DNA of 64,000 bases from Rhodobacter sp. (GCA_020637555.1 JACKKF010000006.1:124001-188000); one strand, 5' to 3'; counted from the stretch's first letter, positions 16,571-24,927 are shown. The notes: a model not told the origin generated them from the sequence alone. A program made the numbers and translations.

Positions 16571-16948
16571 ATGAGCATCATCGTCACCGACGCGGGGTTC
16601 GGCCCCGATACCCATGCGGGCGACTGGTTCGATCTGGCGCCGGACGTGGATTTGGGCACGCTGGGCGATCGCCTGGCAGGCATCGCCGCGATCCGCGTTG
16701 CCTTTCCCGGGTTTGCCGACGGGCGCGGGTTTACGCTGGCCGCACGGCTCAGGCGCGCGGGGTTCACCGGGCGGTTGCGCGCGGCCGGTCATGTGATCGC
16801 CGATCAATACGCCATGGCGCGGCGCGCGGGGTTCGACGAGGTCGAGATCGACGAAACCCTTGCCGCGCGCCAGCCCGAACCGCAGTGGCGCGCGCGCGCC
16901 GACTGGCAGGGCCACGATTATCGCGCCCGCCTCAGGAGGTCCGCATGA
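16571..16948 (+). CDS. DUF934 domain protein of the sulfite reduction operon
   Basis: Protein of 125 residues with the DUF934 pattern (VAFPGFADGRGFTLAARLRR, then GHVIADQYAMARRAGFDEVE). DUF934 genes sit next to cysI and cysH in many proteobacteria and are annotated as sulfite-reductase-associated, with no known reaction. No cysteines are present, so a metal role is unlikely. GAGG precedes the ATG and the stop overlaps the start of the flavodoxin/ferredoxin reductase gene by 4 nt. Confidence 0.85.
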   Translation: MSIIVTDAGFGPDTHAGDWFDLAPDVDLGTLGDRLAGIAAIRVAFPGFADGRGFTLAARLRRAGFTGRLRAAGHVIADQYAMARRAGFDEVEIDETLAARQPEPQWRARADWQGHDYRARLRRSA

Positions 16949-17739
16949 ACCAGGCCGTGAACCCCGATCTGCAAACCGTGACGCAGGTTACCCACTGGAC
17001 GGACCGGCTGTTTTCCTTCCGGGTCACCCGTCCGCGCAGCCTTCGCTTCCGTTCGGGCGAATTCGTGATGATCGGACTGCCCGGCGACAACGGGAAACCG
17101 GTTCTGCGTGCCTATTCCATCGCCTCGCCCGCCTGGGACGAGGAACTGGAGTTCTACTCGATCAAGGTGCCGGATGGCCCGCTGACCTCGCGTCTGCAAC
17201 ATATCCGGCCGGGCGATCCGATCATCCTGCGCCCGAAACCCGTGGGCACGCTGGTGCATGACGCGCTGACGCCGGGCCGGCGGCTGTGGTTCCTGGCCAC
17301 CGGCACCGGTTTTGCACCCTTCGCCAGCCTGCTGCGCGAGCCCGAAACCTGGGAGGCCTACGACCAGGTCATCATGATGCATACCTGCCGCGAGGCAGGG
17401 GAACTGGACTATGGCCGCGCGCTGGTGGCGGGGCTGGCCGAGGATCCGTTGATCGGTGATCTGGTGGCGGGCAAGCTGCTTTACTACCCGACAACCACCC
17501 GCGACGAGACCCGGTTCAAGGGTCGGATCACCGACACGCTCGCCTCGGGGCAGGTGTTCGCCGATCTGGGCCTGACCGGGCCGCTGTCGGCCGAAACGGA
17601 CCGCGCGATGGTCTGCGGATCGCTTGCGTTCAACAGGGATGTGGCGGCGCTGCTGGACCGGTTCGGATTGCGCGAAGGGTCGAATTCGGCGCCCGGCGAT
17701 TATGTGATCGAAAAAGCCTTTGTCGGTGACGGCGTGTGA
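16945..17739 (+). CDS. fpr: ferredoxin--NADP+ reductase
   Basis: FAD flavoenzyme of 264 residues that passes electrons between NADPH and ferredoxin or flavodoxin. The FAD-binding signature RAYSIAS is at 55-61, the NADPH-binding GTGFAPFASLL near 121-131, and the C-terminal block MVCGSLAFNRDVAALL and ending ...YVIEKAFVGDGV are typical of the bacterial subclass I Fpr. It overlaps DUF934 by 4 nt. In this operon its likely task is to supply reduced ferredoxin to the sulfite reductase. Confidence 0.93.
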   Translation: MNQAVNPDLQTVTQVTHWTDRLFSFRVTRPRSLRFRSGEFVMIGLPGDNGKPVLRAYSIASPAWDEELEFYSIKVPDGPLTSRLQHIRPGDPIILRPKPVGTLVHDALTPGRRLWFLATGTGFAPFASLLREPETWEAYDQVIMMHTCREAGELDYGRALVAGLAEDPLIGDLVAGKLLYYPTTTRDETRFKGRITDTLASGQVFADLGLTGPLSAETDRAMVCGSLAFNRDVAALLDRFGLREGSNSAPGDYVIEKAFVGDGV

Positions 17740-17746
17740 CGGATCA

Positions 17747-17767
17747 GGGGCGGGGTGATCCCGCCCC
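17747..17767. terminator. GC-rich hairpin between convergent genes
   Basis: GGGGCGGG and CCCGCCCC pair around GTGAT, 7 nt after the fpr stop and between fpr and the convergent class V gene. There is no clear T-run, so termination strength is uncertain. Confidence 0.45.
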
Positions 17768-17820
17768 CCCTCCGACGCGCGCGCGTCCCGCGTTTCAGGC
17801 CCTTGTCTCAGGCCCGCGTC

Positions 17821-19080
17821 TCAGCCACGCGCGATGGCCTCTTCCATTGCACCCAGGAACTTCGCCACCTCGCCCTCGGTGTTGTAGTGGCAGAAGGACA
17901 CGCGCAGGCAATCGGGCAGCCCCAGCGGTTTCAGCACGTTGCCCGAATAGTTGTCGGCCTTGCGGATATGCGTGCGGATGCCGCGCGCGCCCAGGAATTC
18001 GACCAGTGCCCGGGTGTCCCAACCATCGAGTGTCAGCGACACCACGCCTTCGCGCCCGGCCACGCCATCCCCGGCGATCAGATGCACGCCCGGCATTTCC
18101 GCCAGACCGCGCAGGTTGCCGGTGCCGGCGATCAGCCAGTGTTCCAGCTTCGCCTCTTCCGCATGGATCGCCGCACCGGCCGCTTCCAGCCGCTCGCGCC
18201 GGTCGTCCGAGGGGGAAAACTGCCCCCCCAGCCAGTCGAAATACGCCACCACATCCGAAAACGTCGCATAACTGCCCGCGTCGCGTGTCCCCAGTTCCCA
18301 GCTTTGCGGGCCGTTGCCGATGATCTGTTCATGATCCGTCGCGGTCAGACGGTCAGACGCCCAGCCAACCCCGTAGCCGTGGCGTGAGAACATCTTGTAG
18401 GGGCTCAGCGCATAGCCGTCGATGTCATAGCCCGCCACATCCACCGGGCCGTGACAGGCGTGCTGGATTCCGTCGACGATGATCAGGGCCTCGGGGGCGA
18501 CCGCGCGGATGGCGGCGGCAATGGCTTTCACATCGGTCGCCTTGCCCGTCACGGGCGAGGTGTGGATGATCGACGCCACGCGCACATCGGGGGTGAGCGC
18601 GGCCTTGTAGGCCGCGACATCGACCACGCCGGTGGCATCGTCATGCGCCACCTCGATCAGACCGCGCCCGGTCTGTTTCGCCCAATGGGTCATCGACGAC
18701 CCCAGCGCCGGATGTTCCAGTGTGGACCGCAGCATCACGCCGCCCGGTTTCGCGCCGGTCGCTGCGTTGCGCACCAGCCGGAACAGAACCTCGGTTCCGC
18801 TTTCGCCGACAAAGACCACGCCCGAGGGCGCGTTCAGGAACAGCCGCATGTCGGCCTTGCCCTGGTCGATCGCCCGCATCAGCGTCTGCGAGGCCACGTT
18901 CGGCCGGCCCTGGTTGTCCGGATACGAGGCATACAGCGCCGAGGTCTCGACCACGCTTTTCAGCCTGAGGGCGCCACCCGCGTTCTCGAAAAAGACGCGC
19001 GGCCCCTCGAACGGGCAGGCATCCACATGGGCGAAACGGTCGCGAACGGCCTCGATCAGGCCGGGCTTGTCGGTGATCAT
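17821..19080 (-). CDS. class V aminotransferase/cysteine desulfurase-like PLP enzyme
   Basis: Fold-type I PLP enzyme, 419 residues. The PLP lysine is K229 in YALSPYKMFSRHG, and the aspartate and histidine that contact PLP are in IIVDGIQHACHG (about 201-212). The start at 19080 (MITDKPGLIEAV) is preferred over a longer frame because AGGA precedes it and homology starts here. It resembles selenocysteine lyase, isopenicillin epimerase and kynureninase-like members rather than IscS, since no catalytic cysteine loop of the IscS type is seen. It is convergent with the sulfite operon, so a sulfur role is possible but not shown. Confidence 0.82.
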   Translation of the reverse strand: MITDKPGLIEAVRDRFAHVDACPFEGPRVFFENAGGALRLKSVVETSALYASYPDNQGRPNVASQTLMRAIDQGKADMRLFLNAPSGVVFVGESGTEVLFRLVRNAATGAKPGGVMLRSTLEHPALGSSMTHWAKQTGRGLIEVAHDDATGVVDVAAYKAALTPDVRVASIIHTSPVTGKATDVKAIAAAIRAVAPEALIIVDGIQHACHGPVDVAGYDIDGYALSPYKMFSRHGYGVGWASDRLTATDHEQIIGNGPQSWELGTRDAGSYATFSDVVAYFDWLGGQFSPSDDRRERLEAAGAAIHAEEAKLEHWLIAGTGNLRGLAEMPGVHLIAGDGVAGREGVVSLTLDGWDTRALVEFLGARGIRTHIRKADNYSGNVLKPLGLPDCLRVSFCHYNTEGEVAKFLGAMEEAIARG

Positions 19081-19152
19081 CGTCTGGGGTCCTGAAAAGA
19101 AAAGCGCATGGCGATGACCTGCACCGCCATGCACGCTTTGGCAAGGGCCGCC

Positions 19153-21297
19153 TTACTTGACAGGCGAGCCGGGCACCTGCGGTGCCTCGGGCGCATAGGG
19201 GCGCGTGCGGGCCAGCATGGCCAGGGCCTCTTGCCGGTGTGCGCCCTGCTGCTCGGCCTTGAGATAGGTCCAGAGCGCCGTTGTCGACCCCTCGAGAACG
19301 GCCGCTTGCCAGTTGGCCTCGTCGCTGGACTGCTCCATCCGGGTGCCTGTCGCGGCTGCCGTCCGCTCATCGGGGGCGACGATGCCGCGTGCGTGCAGCC
19401 AGGCGCGCGCCTGACCCGAGTTCAGACCGCGCGGGTAGCTTTGCAGGTAGGCAAGCACCTGCGCCGCGTCGCCCGATGCCAGCGCATCGTTCCAGGCCTG
19501 CGCTTCGGCCGAGGGCTGTGCCTGCGGCGGGCGTTGCGGCTGGACCTGCGGAACCTGCGGCTGAACCTGCGGCTGGCTCGGGGGCTCTGGCATGACGACC
19601 ACGGCGGACTCAAGCCGCGCGTGCAGATCATCGGGGCAGTCGGTGGCGTCGGCGGGCAGCGCCAGATGCAAGGCGGTCGTCAGGGCCTCGATCTGTGCGG
19701 CCTGATCGGCGCGGGCCGCCAGCACCACCAGATAGGGCGGCATGCCGTCGACGCACTGGCGCGGGACGACCACGCGGGCGCCATCTTGCGCACCCGTCGC
19801 CGCGTCGCCGCTGACCGACCGGGCGGCCGGGCCGTCGAAAATCCAGACCGGCACCTCGCCGACCATGCCGTCGCTCGCACCGTCGAGCCGCGCCAGCATG
19901 CGACCGCTCCAGGCGTCCGACCGCCGGCCGATGACCCCGGCCGTGATCCGCGCCACCGGCCCCGAGGCATCGGACAGCACCGCATCGGCCATGCGGCTGC
20001 GACGGTCAAGATCGCTGACCGTCTGCGCGGCGGCGGGCGTCAGCGACACATAGCCGCCGAGCAGGGCCAGCGGGGCAGGGGCGGCGTCAGGCGGGGTGCC
20101 CGCGGGTGCGGCGTCCGCAGTGGCGTCTGGGGCGGCGTCCGGGGCGGTGGCCGGGGGCTGGGCCGACGCATCGGCCAGGGCCAGGCTGCCCACGAACCCG
20201 TCGATCAGGGTCATCGCCTGTTCCATCGGCACGCGCGCGACCGAGGCGCCGATCAACAGCACCGAGCCGTCCGCGCCCGCCTCGGTTGCGGCAAGGTAGA
20301 GCGAGGTTTCCGGATGGCTCTCGCCGGCCTCGGTCACCGGGCCGGTCGCGGCGTAGACCGCAAAGGGGCGGCCGCCCAGCATGATCTGCCGGTCACCGAG
20401 CATCATGGGCAGACCGTCGGCCCAGCGTTGCAGCGTGGCGCGGAAGGCGTCGGTGCCCGGCTGGCCGACATCGGCGACCGCTTCGGGGGTCAACAGCCTG
20501 AGGCCGAGTTGATACTCTCCGCCCTGCTCCCGGCCATTCACGGCAAAGCCCGGTTCACTGGAGTCCGCGCCACCGTCATGCATGGTGTTCGCGTCGGGGG
20601 GCGTGGCAAAGGACAGCCCCAGCCGGGTGACCGGTGTCCAGCCCTCGGGGACAGTGCCTGACGGGTCGGACAGCGCGGTCAGGTCCATGGCGCCGTGGAT
20701 CAGGGCCTCGACCGGACCGATGACACCGGGGCAATCCTGCGCACCCTCGGGCCGGGTCAGGGCCAGCGCGGCGGACATCGCGTCCAGAACGTCGGCATGA
20801 TCGGCCGCGGTCGTCATCGCCACCATGAAGGGCGGCAGGTCATCGACGCAATACTGCGGCACGATCAGCCGCGCGGGCACGCCCGACCCGGGTTGCAGCC
20901 GCTCGTCCGACGCCGAGCGCGCGCTTTCTCCCCGGATGATCCACACCGGCTGGCCGCCGATTTCGGCCGCGTCGACCGAGGCGACGCTGGCCATCATGCG
21001 GGTCACCTGTGCCGCCAGGTCGCGGCGCGGCACGCCGGCCAGCAGCCGCACCGGCGCCCCGTCGGCGGCGGACAGGGTCAGGTCGGTGACCTGCGCGTTG
21101 CCGTTGCGGGCGGTTTCGGCCATGCCCGGGGGCAGCGCCATGACCACCGCGCCGTCCAGCAGCATGGTTTGCGTTGCCGGCGGGGATTCGGCGGTGGCGG
21201 CCGGTGCGGTTTCCTGCGCCAACACGGGCAGGGGCAGCGCAAAGGCCAGGGAAAGGGCGAGGGCTGCGGTCGAGCCGCGCAGGACAAAGGACGTCAT
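19153..21297 (-). CDS. large secreted protein with duplicated domain and proline/glutamine-rich linker
   Basis: Protein of 714 residues, not assigned to a named family. Start at 21297 gives a clear signal peptide (residues 1-27, cleavage after VLA). A module at about 46-190 recurs at about 413-554: both copies contain PVWI, then a Val-Pro-x-x-Cys-Val-Asp motif (IVPQYCVDDLPP and VVPRQCVDGMPP) and end in a Cys-Pro (QDCP and TDCP), so each may hold one disulfide. A different domain fills 210-375, a Pro/Gln linker 573-597, and two short helical repeats (WNDALASGDAAQVLAYLQSY at about 603 and a degenerate copy at about 663) end the protein. Periplasmic role inferred. Confidence 0.75.
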   Translation of the reverse strand: MTSFVLRGSTAALALSLAFALPLPVLAQETAPAATAESPPATQTMLLDGAVVMALPPGMAETARNGNAQVTDLTLSAADGAPVRLLAGVPRRDLAAQVTRMMASVASVDAAEIGGQPVWIIRGESARSASDERLQPGSGVPARLIVPQYCVDDLPPFMVAMTTAADHADVLDAMSAALALTRPEGAQDCPGVIGPVEALIHGAMDLTALSDPSGTVPEGWTPVTRLGLSFATPPDANTMHDGGADSSEPGFAVNGREQGGEYQLGLRLLTPEAVADVGQPGTDAFRATLQRWADGLPMMLGDRQIMLGGRPFAVYAATGPVTEAGESHPETSLYLAATEAGADGSVLLIGASVARVPMEQAMTLIDGFVGSLALADASAQPPATAPDAAPDATADAAPAGTPPDAAPAPLALLGGYVSLTPAAAQTVSDLDRRSRMADAVLSDASGPVARITAGVIGRRSDAWSGRMLARLDGASDGMVGEVPVWIFDGPAARSVSGDAATGAQDGARVVVPRQCVDGMPPYLVVLAARADQAAQIEALTTALHLALPADATDCPDDLHARLESAVVVMPEPPSQPQVQPQVPQVQPQRPPQAQPSAEAQAWNDALASGDAAQVLAYLQSYPRGLNSGQARAWLHARGIVAPDERTAAATGTRMEQSSDEANWQAAVLEGSTTALWTYLKAEQQGAHRQEALAMLARTRPYAPEAPQVPGSPVK

Positions 21298-21484
21298 CAA
21301 AAGAAACCTCGAGGTCGCAAATCCGGACATCCCACGATAGCACCGATCCCCCATATGCAAAGGACGAAAGCGCCCGGCGCCGGTCACGACCTCTTGCGTG
21401 GGGCCGTGTCAGGGCGTAGAGGGGCGCGTCGCCCGGCAACGGGTGGCCAAGTCTCCGACCACCTTGTCAAAACGGATACCCGAT

Positions 21485-22123
21485 ATGACCCGTTTCATGC
21501 TGCCAGGCATTCTGGCCATGGCCGCCACCGTGCTGGCCTCGAACATTCTGGTGCAATTCCTGCTGGGTGACTGGCTCACCTGGGGGGCACTGACCTATCC
21601 TGTCGCCTTTCTGGTCACGGACGTGATGAACCGTGTCTATGGCCCTGCCGCCGCCCGTCGCGTCGTCTGGGCGGGCTTTGCCGTCGGCGTGGCCTGTTCG
21701 CTGATCGGAACGCGGGTGATGTTGCAGGGCGACGGCTATGTCTATCCCGCGGTCACGCTGCGCATCGCGCTGGGGTCAGGGCTGGCGTTCCTGGTCGCGC
21801 AGATGACGGATGTCGCCATCTTCGACCGGCTGCGCACGCAGGGGCCGTGGTGGAAGGCGCCGCTGGCCTCGACTCTGGTGGGGTCGTCACTGGATACCGT
21901 GATCTTCTTCACCCTCGCCTTTTCCGCGCTGGCCAACCCGCTGGAACCCGGCGCCGTGCCGGCCTGGGCGCAAGAGGTCCTGCCGATGCTGGGGATCGGG
22001 CCGGCGGTTCCCTTGTGGGTGTCTCTGGGCTTTGCCGACTGGTTGGTCAAACTGTCCCTGGCGCTGATCGCTTTGGCGCCGTTTCGCATCATCGTCCGGA
22101 AATTGACCCAACAGGTCGCCTGA
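21485..22123 (+). CDS. yhhQ: queuosine precursor transporter (QPTR/YhhQ family, VUT family)
   Basis: Integral membrane protein of 212 residues with about six hydrophobic segments, belonging to the vitamin uptake/QPTR family that imports queuosine precursors such as preQ0. Family features are the early ASNILVQF segment, ALTYPVAFLVTDVMNRVYG (about 36-54), which carries the Pro and Asp conserved in these transporters, and the ending LALIALAPFRIIVRK. The Shine-Dalgarno is weak. No preQ1 riboswitch was recognised in the 187-bp gap upstream. It is followed by a small transcript unit and then arfB. Confidence 0.85.
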   Translation: MTRFMLPGILAMAATVLASNILVQFLLGDWLTWGALTYPVAFLVTDVMNRVYGPAAARRVVWAGFAVGVACSLIGTRVMLQGDGYVYPAVTLRIALGSGLAFLVAQMTDVAIFDRLRTQGPWWKAPLASTLVGSSLDTVIFFTLAFSALANPLEPGAVPAWAQEVLPMLGIGPAVPLWVSLGFADWLVKLSLALIALAPFRIIVRKLTQQVA

Positions 22124-22129
22124 AAGGCT

Positions 22130-22158
22130 TTGACAAATACAAGATATGTGCCACCATC
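22130..22158 (+). promoter_or_regulatory. candidate promoter of the small ORF (consensus -35, weak -10)
   Basis: A consensus TTGACA at 22130-22135 follows the yhhQ stop. At 17 nt spacing the -10 candidate is ACCATC, a poor match, so the call rests on the -35 and on position 37 nt ahead of the strong ribosome-binding site. Confidence 0.35.
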
Positions 22159-22194
22159 CGCCTACGGTTCAACCCAGTGAAAGGAGGTGGTCCA

Positions 22195-22251
22195 GTGTCG
22201 AGAGTGATATTGGAGAGAGGTGTCGGGACAGTCAGAGGGGACGCGAGCTGA
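22195..22251 (+). CDS. 18-residue small ORF with near-perfect Shine-Dalgarno and rare codons
   Basis: GTG start preceded by AAAGGAGGTGGTCC, which matches the complement of the 16S 3' end at 13 of 14 positions. The peptide is MSRVILERGVGTVRGDAS. All three arginines use AGA and the single isoleucine uses ATA, codons almost absent from neighbouring GC-rich genes; TTG and ACA also occur. It sits in its own short unit between yhhQ and arfB, followed by several small stem-loops and a terminator-like hairpin. It could be a leader peptide, a small protein, or part of a structured non-coding RNA. I do not recognise a known family. Confidence 0.4.
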   Translation: MSRVILERGVGTVRGDAS

Positions 22252-22323
22252 CGGCAGCCCTTGGCTGCGTGACCCTTCTGATTGGGCCACGGATCTAACC
22301 GGCCCCATCTCCTGAAGCTCGTG

Positions 22324-22350
22324 AGGGCCGCTCGATTGCCGGGCGGCCCT
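22324..22350 (+). terminator. terminator/attenuator-like hairpin ahead of arfB
   Basis: AGGGCCGC and GCGGCCCT form an 8-bp stem with an 11-nt loop, followed by TTCGATT. An overlapping hairpin (CTTTCG/CGAAAG, 22349-22364) shares its 3' edge, so the two partly exclude each other. It ends the small-ORF unit 25 nt before the arfB start. Confidence 0.5.
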
Positions 22351-22374
22351 TTCGATTGCGAAAGCCCCGTGACC

Positions 22375-22800
22375 ATGCTGCATGTGACCGACGATATCAC
22401 CGTTCAGGACTGGGAACTGACGGAAAGCTTCAACCGGGCCTCGGGTCCCGGCGGGCAGAACGTGAACAAGGTGTCCACCGCCGTCGAATTGCGGTTCGAG
22501 GCCGAAAGGTCCCCCTCGCTTCCACCCGCGGTCAAGACCCGGCTCAGGCGCCTGGCCGGTCGTCGCTGGACCCAGGATGGCGCCCTGATCCTGCGGGTCG
22601 AGGACACGCGCAGCCAGGCCCGCAACCGCGAGATCGCGCGCGAGCGTCTGGTCGACCTGATCCGGCAGGCCCTTGTCGCGCCCCGTCGCAGGATTGCCAC
22701 GAAACCCACCTATGGCAGCAAGATCCGCCGGATGGACGCGAAAACCCGGCGCGGGACGGTCAAATCCCTGCGCGGACGTGTTGACGACAACGAGAACTAG
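22375..22800 (+). CDS. arfB: alternative ribosome-rescue factor / peptidyl-tRNA hydrolase ArfB
   Basis: Releases stalled ribosomes by hydrolysing peptidyl-tRNA. The 141-residue protein has the class I release-factor GGQ motif at 26-28 (ASGPGGQNVNKVST) and the basic C-terminal tail (KTRRGTVKSLRGRV) that enters the empty mRNA channel, which distinguishes ArfB from RF1/RF2. The ATG at 22375 lacks a good Shine-Dalgarno; a GTG two codons earlier is an alternative. Poor initiation and the attenuator-like hairpin just upstream suggest that expression depends on the preceding small transcript (inference). Confidence 0.92.
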   Translation: MLHVTDDITVQDWELTESFNRASGPGGQNVNKVSTAVELRFEAERSPSLPPAVKTRLRRLAGRRWTQDGALILRVEDTRSQARNREIARERLVDLIRQALVAPRRRIATKPTYGSKIRRMDAKTRRGTVKSLRGRVDDNEN

Positions 22801-22809
22801 GCCCACCTT

Positions 22810-23331
22810 GTGACAAAGACCCCTGAAAACGAGCGGTCCCGCGCAAGGACCGCCCAAGACAGCGAGCAGTTCAGCATGAAGCAATCCGCCGTGGCGGCCT
22901 TCAGGAATTTCGTCGAGCCGGTGTTCCGCCGACCCGAATTCGTGCAGACCGCCGCGCTGTGCTTGCGCGACAGCCGCAAGGGGCCCGAGGTGCTTCTGGT
23001 TTCCAGCCTGACGTCGAAACGCTGGATCCTGCCAAAGGGCTGGCCGATGGAGGGGCGCACCCTGGCACAGGCGGCGTTGCAGGAAGCCTGGGAAGAGGCG
23101 GGCGTGACCGGCGTGGTCGAAACCGCGCCGATGGGGCATTTTTCCTATCAGAAGGTGGTGAAGAACGGCATCCCCGTCGCCTGCCGCTGCGAGGTCTTTC
23201 GCGTTGCCGTGACCGGCGAGGCCCGGGATTTTCCCGAGAAGGGCCGCCGCAAACGCCAGTGGGTCTCGCCGGTCGAAGCGGCCAGGGCCGTCGAGGAACC
23301 CGAGCTGAAAAAACTGCTCAGGAACCTCTGA
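22810..23331 (+). CDS. Nudix hydrolase
   Basis: Protein of 173 residues (GTG start at 22810) or 151 residues if the ATG at 22876 is used; neither start has a strong ribosome-binding site. The Nudix box G-x5-E-x7-REUxEE-x-G-U is visible at about 77-99 as GWPMEGRTLAQAALQEAWEE followed by AGV, with Ala in place of Arg before the first Trp/Glu. The KRWILPKGWP and SYQKVV segments resemble DIPP/Aps-type Nudix enzymes that cleave diphosphoinositol or diadenosine polyphosphates. Substrate uncertain. It follows arfB by 9 nt, so co-transcription is likely. Confidence 0.87.
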   Translation: MTKTPENERSRARTAQDSEQFSMKQSAVAAFRNFVEPVFRRPEFVQTAALCLRDSRKGPEVLLVSSLTSKRWILPKGWPMEGRTLAQAALQEAWEEAGVTGVVETAPMGHFSYQKVVKNGIPVACRCEVFRVAVTGEARDFPEKGRRKRQWVSPVEAARAVEEPELKKLLRNL

Positions 23332-23373
23332 TCCTTCCGCATTGTGATCGCGGGGCGAATCCGTTAGGTGGCA

Positions 23374-23391
23374 TGTAACCGTTTTGTGACA
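23374..23391 (+). promoter_or_regulatory. Pho-box-like direct repeat upstream of the phosphate transporter
   Basis: TGTAACC-GTTT-TGTGACA gives two 7-mers of the TGTnAC type spaced by 4 nt, the layout of PhoB boxes (CTGTnAT-N4-CTGTnAT). It lies 16-33 nt before the PiT start codon. Only one 18-bp unit is seen. Confidence 0.4.
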
Positions 23392-23406
23392 GCCACGGAG
23401 CCCGCG

Positions 23407-24888
23407 ATGACCTCGCCTGCCGATCCGAACGCCAAGGCCATCAAGACCCTCGACAAGGATCTCAAGCGGATCGGCCTGCTGGAGCAGGCGACAGCCTTTA
23501 CCGCGCGCCCGCTGGTCGGGCCGGGAATCGCGCTGGTGTTCATGGCGCTGGCCGGTCTGGGCGCGGCGACGATCATGGGCGCGGGCACGGGCACCTGGGT
23601 GGTGGTCATGGCGGCGGTGATCGGCGCCTACATGGCGCTGAACATCGGCGCCAACGATGTCGCCAACAACATGGGTCCGGCGGTGGGGGCGAATGCCGTC
23701 ACGCTGGGCGGCGCGCTGCTGATCGCCGCGATCTGCGAGACGGCGGGGGCGCTTCTGGCCGGCGGCGACGTGGTCAGCACCGTTTCGCGTGGTATCGTCG
23801 CGCCGGAATCGGTGGCCGAGCCGCAGATCTTCGTCTGGGCGATGATGGCGGCGCTGCTGGCCGGCGCGCTCTGGATTCACCTGGCCACCGCCATGGGCGC
23901 GCCGGTGTCCACCACGCATTCGATCGTCGGCGGGGTCATGGGGGCCGGCATCGCGGCGGCGGGGTTCGCCGCGGTGAACTGGGGCGTGATGGGCAAGATC
24001 GCCGCCAGCTGGGTGATCTCTCCGATTCTGGGCGGGGCCATCGCGGCGCTGTTCCTGGCGGTCATCAACAACCGCATCATCTATCGCGAGGACAAGCTGG
24101 CCGCCGCGCGCACCTGGGTGCCGGTGCTGATCGGCATCATGGGCGGCGTTTTCGCCACCTACATGGCGATGAAGGGGCTGAAGGCGCTGGTGCATCTGTC
24201 CCTGGGCCAGTCGGTGCTGGTGGGCGTCGCCGTTGCGGTGCCGCTGACGGTGCTGATGCGTCCGGTGATCGCGCGGCAGTCGCGGGGGTTGGAAAATCGG
24301 GTCAAGTCGCTGAAATCGCTGTTCTCGATTCCGCTGGTTCTGTCGGCGGCGCTGCTCAGCTTCGCCCATGGCGCGAATGATGTCGCGAACGCGGTCGGAC
24401 CGCTGGCGGCGATCGTTCATGCGGTGGCGGACGGGGCCTCGGGGGACCGGGTCCAGATCCCCTACTGGGTGATGATCACGGGGGCGCTGGGGCTCAGCGT
24501 CGGTCTGATGCTGTTCGGACCCAAGCTGATCAATATCGTGGGGTCCGAAATCACCCGGCTGAACGCGATGCGCGCCTGGTGCGTGGCGCTGTCGGCGGCG
24601 GTGGTGGTGATCATCGCCTCGTGGCTGGGTCTGCCGGTCAGTTCGACGCATATCGCCATCGGCGGCATCTTTGGCGTGGGCTTCTATCGCGAATGGTATC
24701 ACGAGAAGATCCTCAAGGAAAACCGCGACCTCTCGGCCTTGCCGGTCGAGGAACGCACCCGGCGCAAGGTGGTGCGGCGCTCGCATCTGATGACGATTCT
24801 GGCGGCCTGGCTGGTCACCGTGCCCGCGACCGCGCTACTGTCGGCGGGCCTGTTCTGGGCGGCGACGGTTCTGGCCGGTTTCCGCTGA
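23407..24888 (+). CDS. PiT-family inorganic phosphate transporter
   Basis: Membrane protein of 493 residues with about ten to twelve hydrophobic segments. The two inverted PHO4 repeats each carry the signature GANDVAN: NIGANDVANNMGPAVGA near residue 80 and FAHGANDVANAVGPLA near 320. Each half also has the PVSTTHS or PVSSTHI motif. The N-terminal soluble stretch (KTLDKDLKRIGLLEQATAF) is typical of the longer alphaproteobacterial members. The start at 23407 follows GGAG by 6 nt. It is a low-affinity phosphate (metal-phosphate) symporter by family; the Pho-box-like repeat upstream suggests phosphate control. Confidence 0.92.
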   Translation: MTSPADPNAKAIKTLDKDLKRIGLLEQATAFTARPLVGPGIALVFMALAGLGAATIMGAGTGTWVVVMAAVIGAYMALNIGANDVANNMGPAVGANAVTLGGALLIAAICETAGALLAGGDVVSTVSRGIVAPESVAEPQIFVWAMMAALLAGALWIHLATAMGAPVSTTHSIVGGVMGAGIAAAGFAAVNWGVMGKIAASWVISPILGGAIAALFLAVINNRIIYREDKLAAARTWVPVLIGIMGGVFATYMAMKGLKALVHLSLGQSVLVGVAVAVPLTVLMRPVIARQSRGLENRVKSLKSLFSIPLVLSAALLSFAHGANDVANAVGPLAAIVHAVADGASGDRVQIPYWVMITGALGLSVGLMLFGPKLINIVGSEITRLNAMRAWCVALSAAVVVIIASWLGLPVSSTHIAIGGIFGVGFYREWYHEKILKENRDLSALPVEERTRRKVVRRSHLMTILAAWLVTVPATALLSAGLFWAATVLAGFR

Positions 24889-24927
24889 GGGCCGATATCC
24901 CCTGAGGGGGGGCTGGGGGCGCGGCGA

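Noticed and set aside
22180..22200. AAAGGAGGTGGTCC as a fragment of a 16S rRNA gene
   Set aside because: It is the complement of the 16S 3' end, which is what a strong Shine-Dalgarno is. Sequence on either side has no similarity to rRNA.
22162..24786. Very long minus-strand open frame over arfB, Nudix and PiT genes
   Set aside because: Shadow of three recognisable plus-strand genes; the translated sequence is Arg/His/Asp-rich low complexity without domains.
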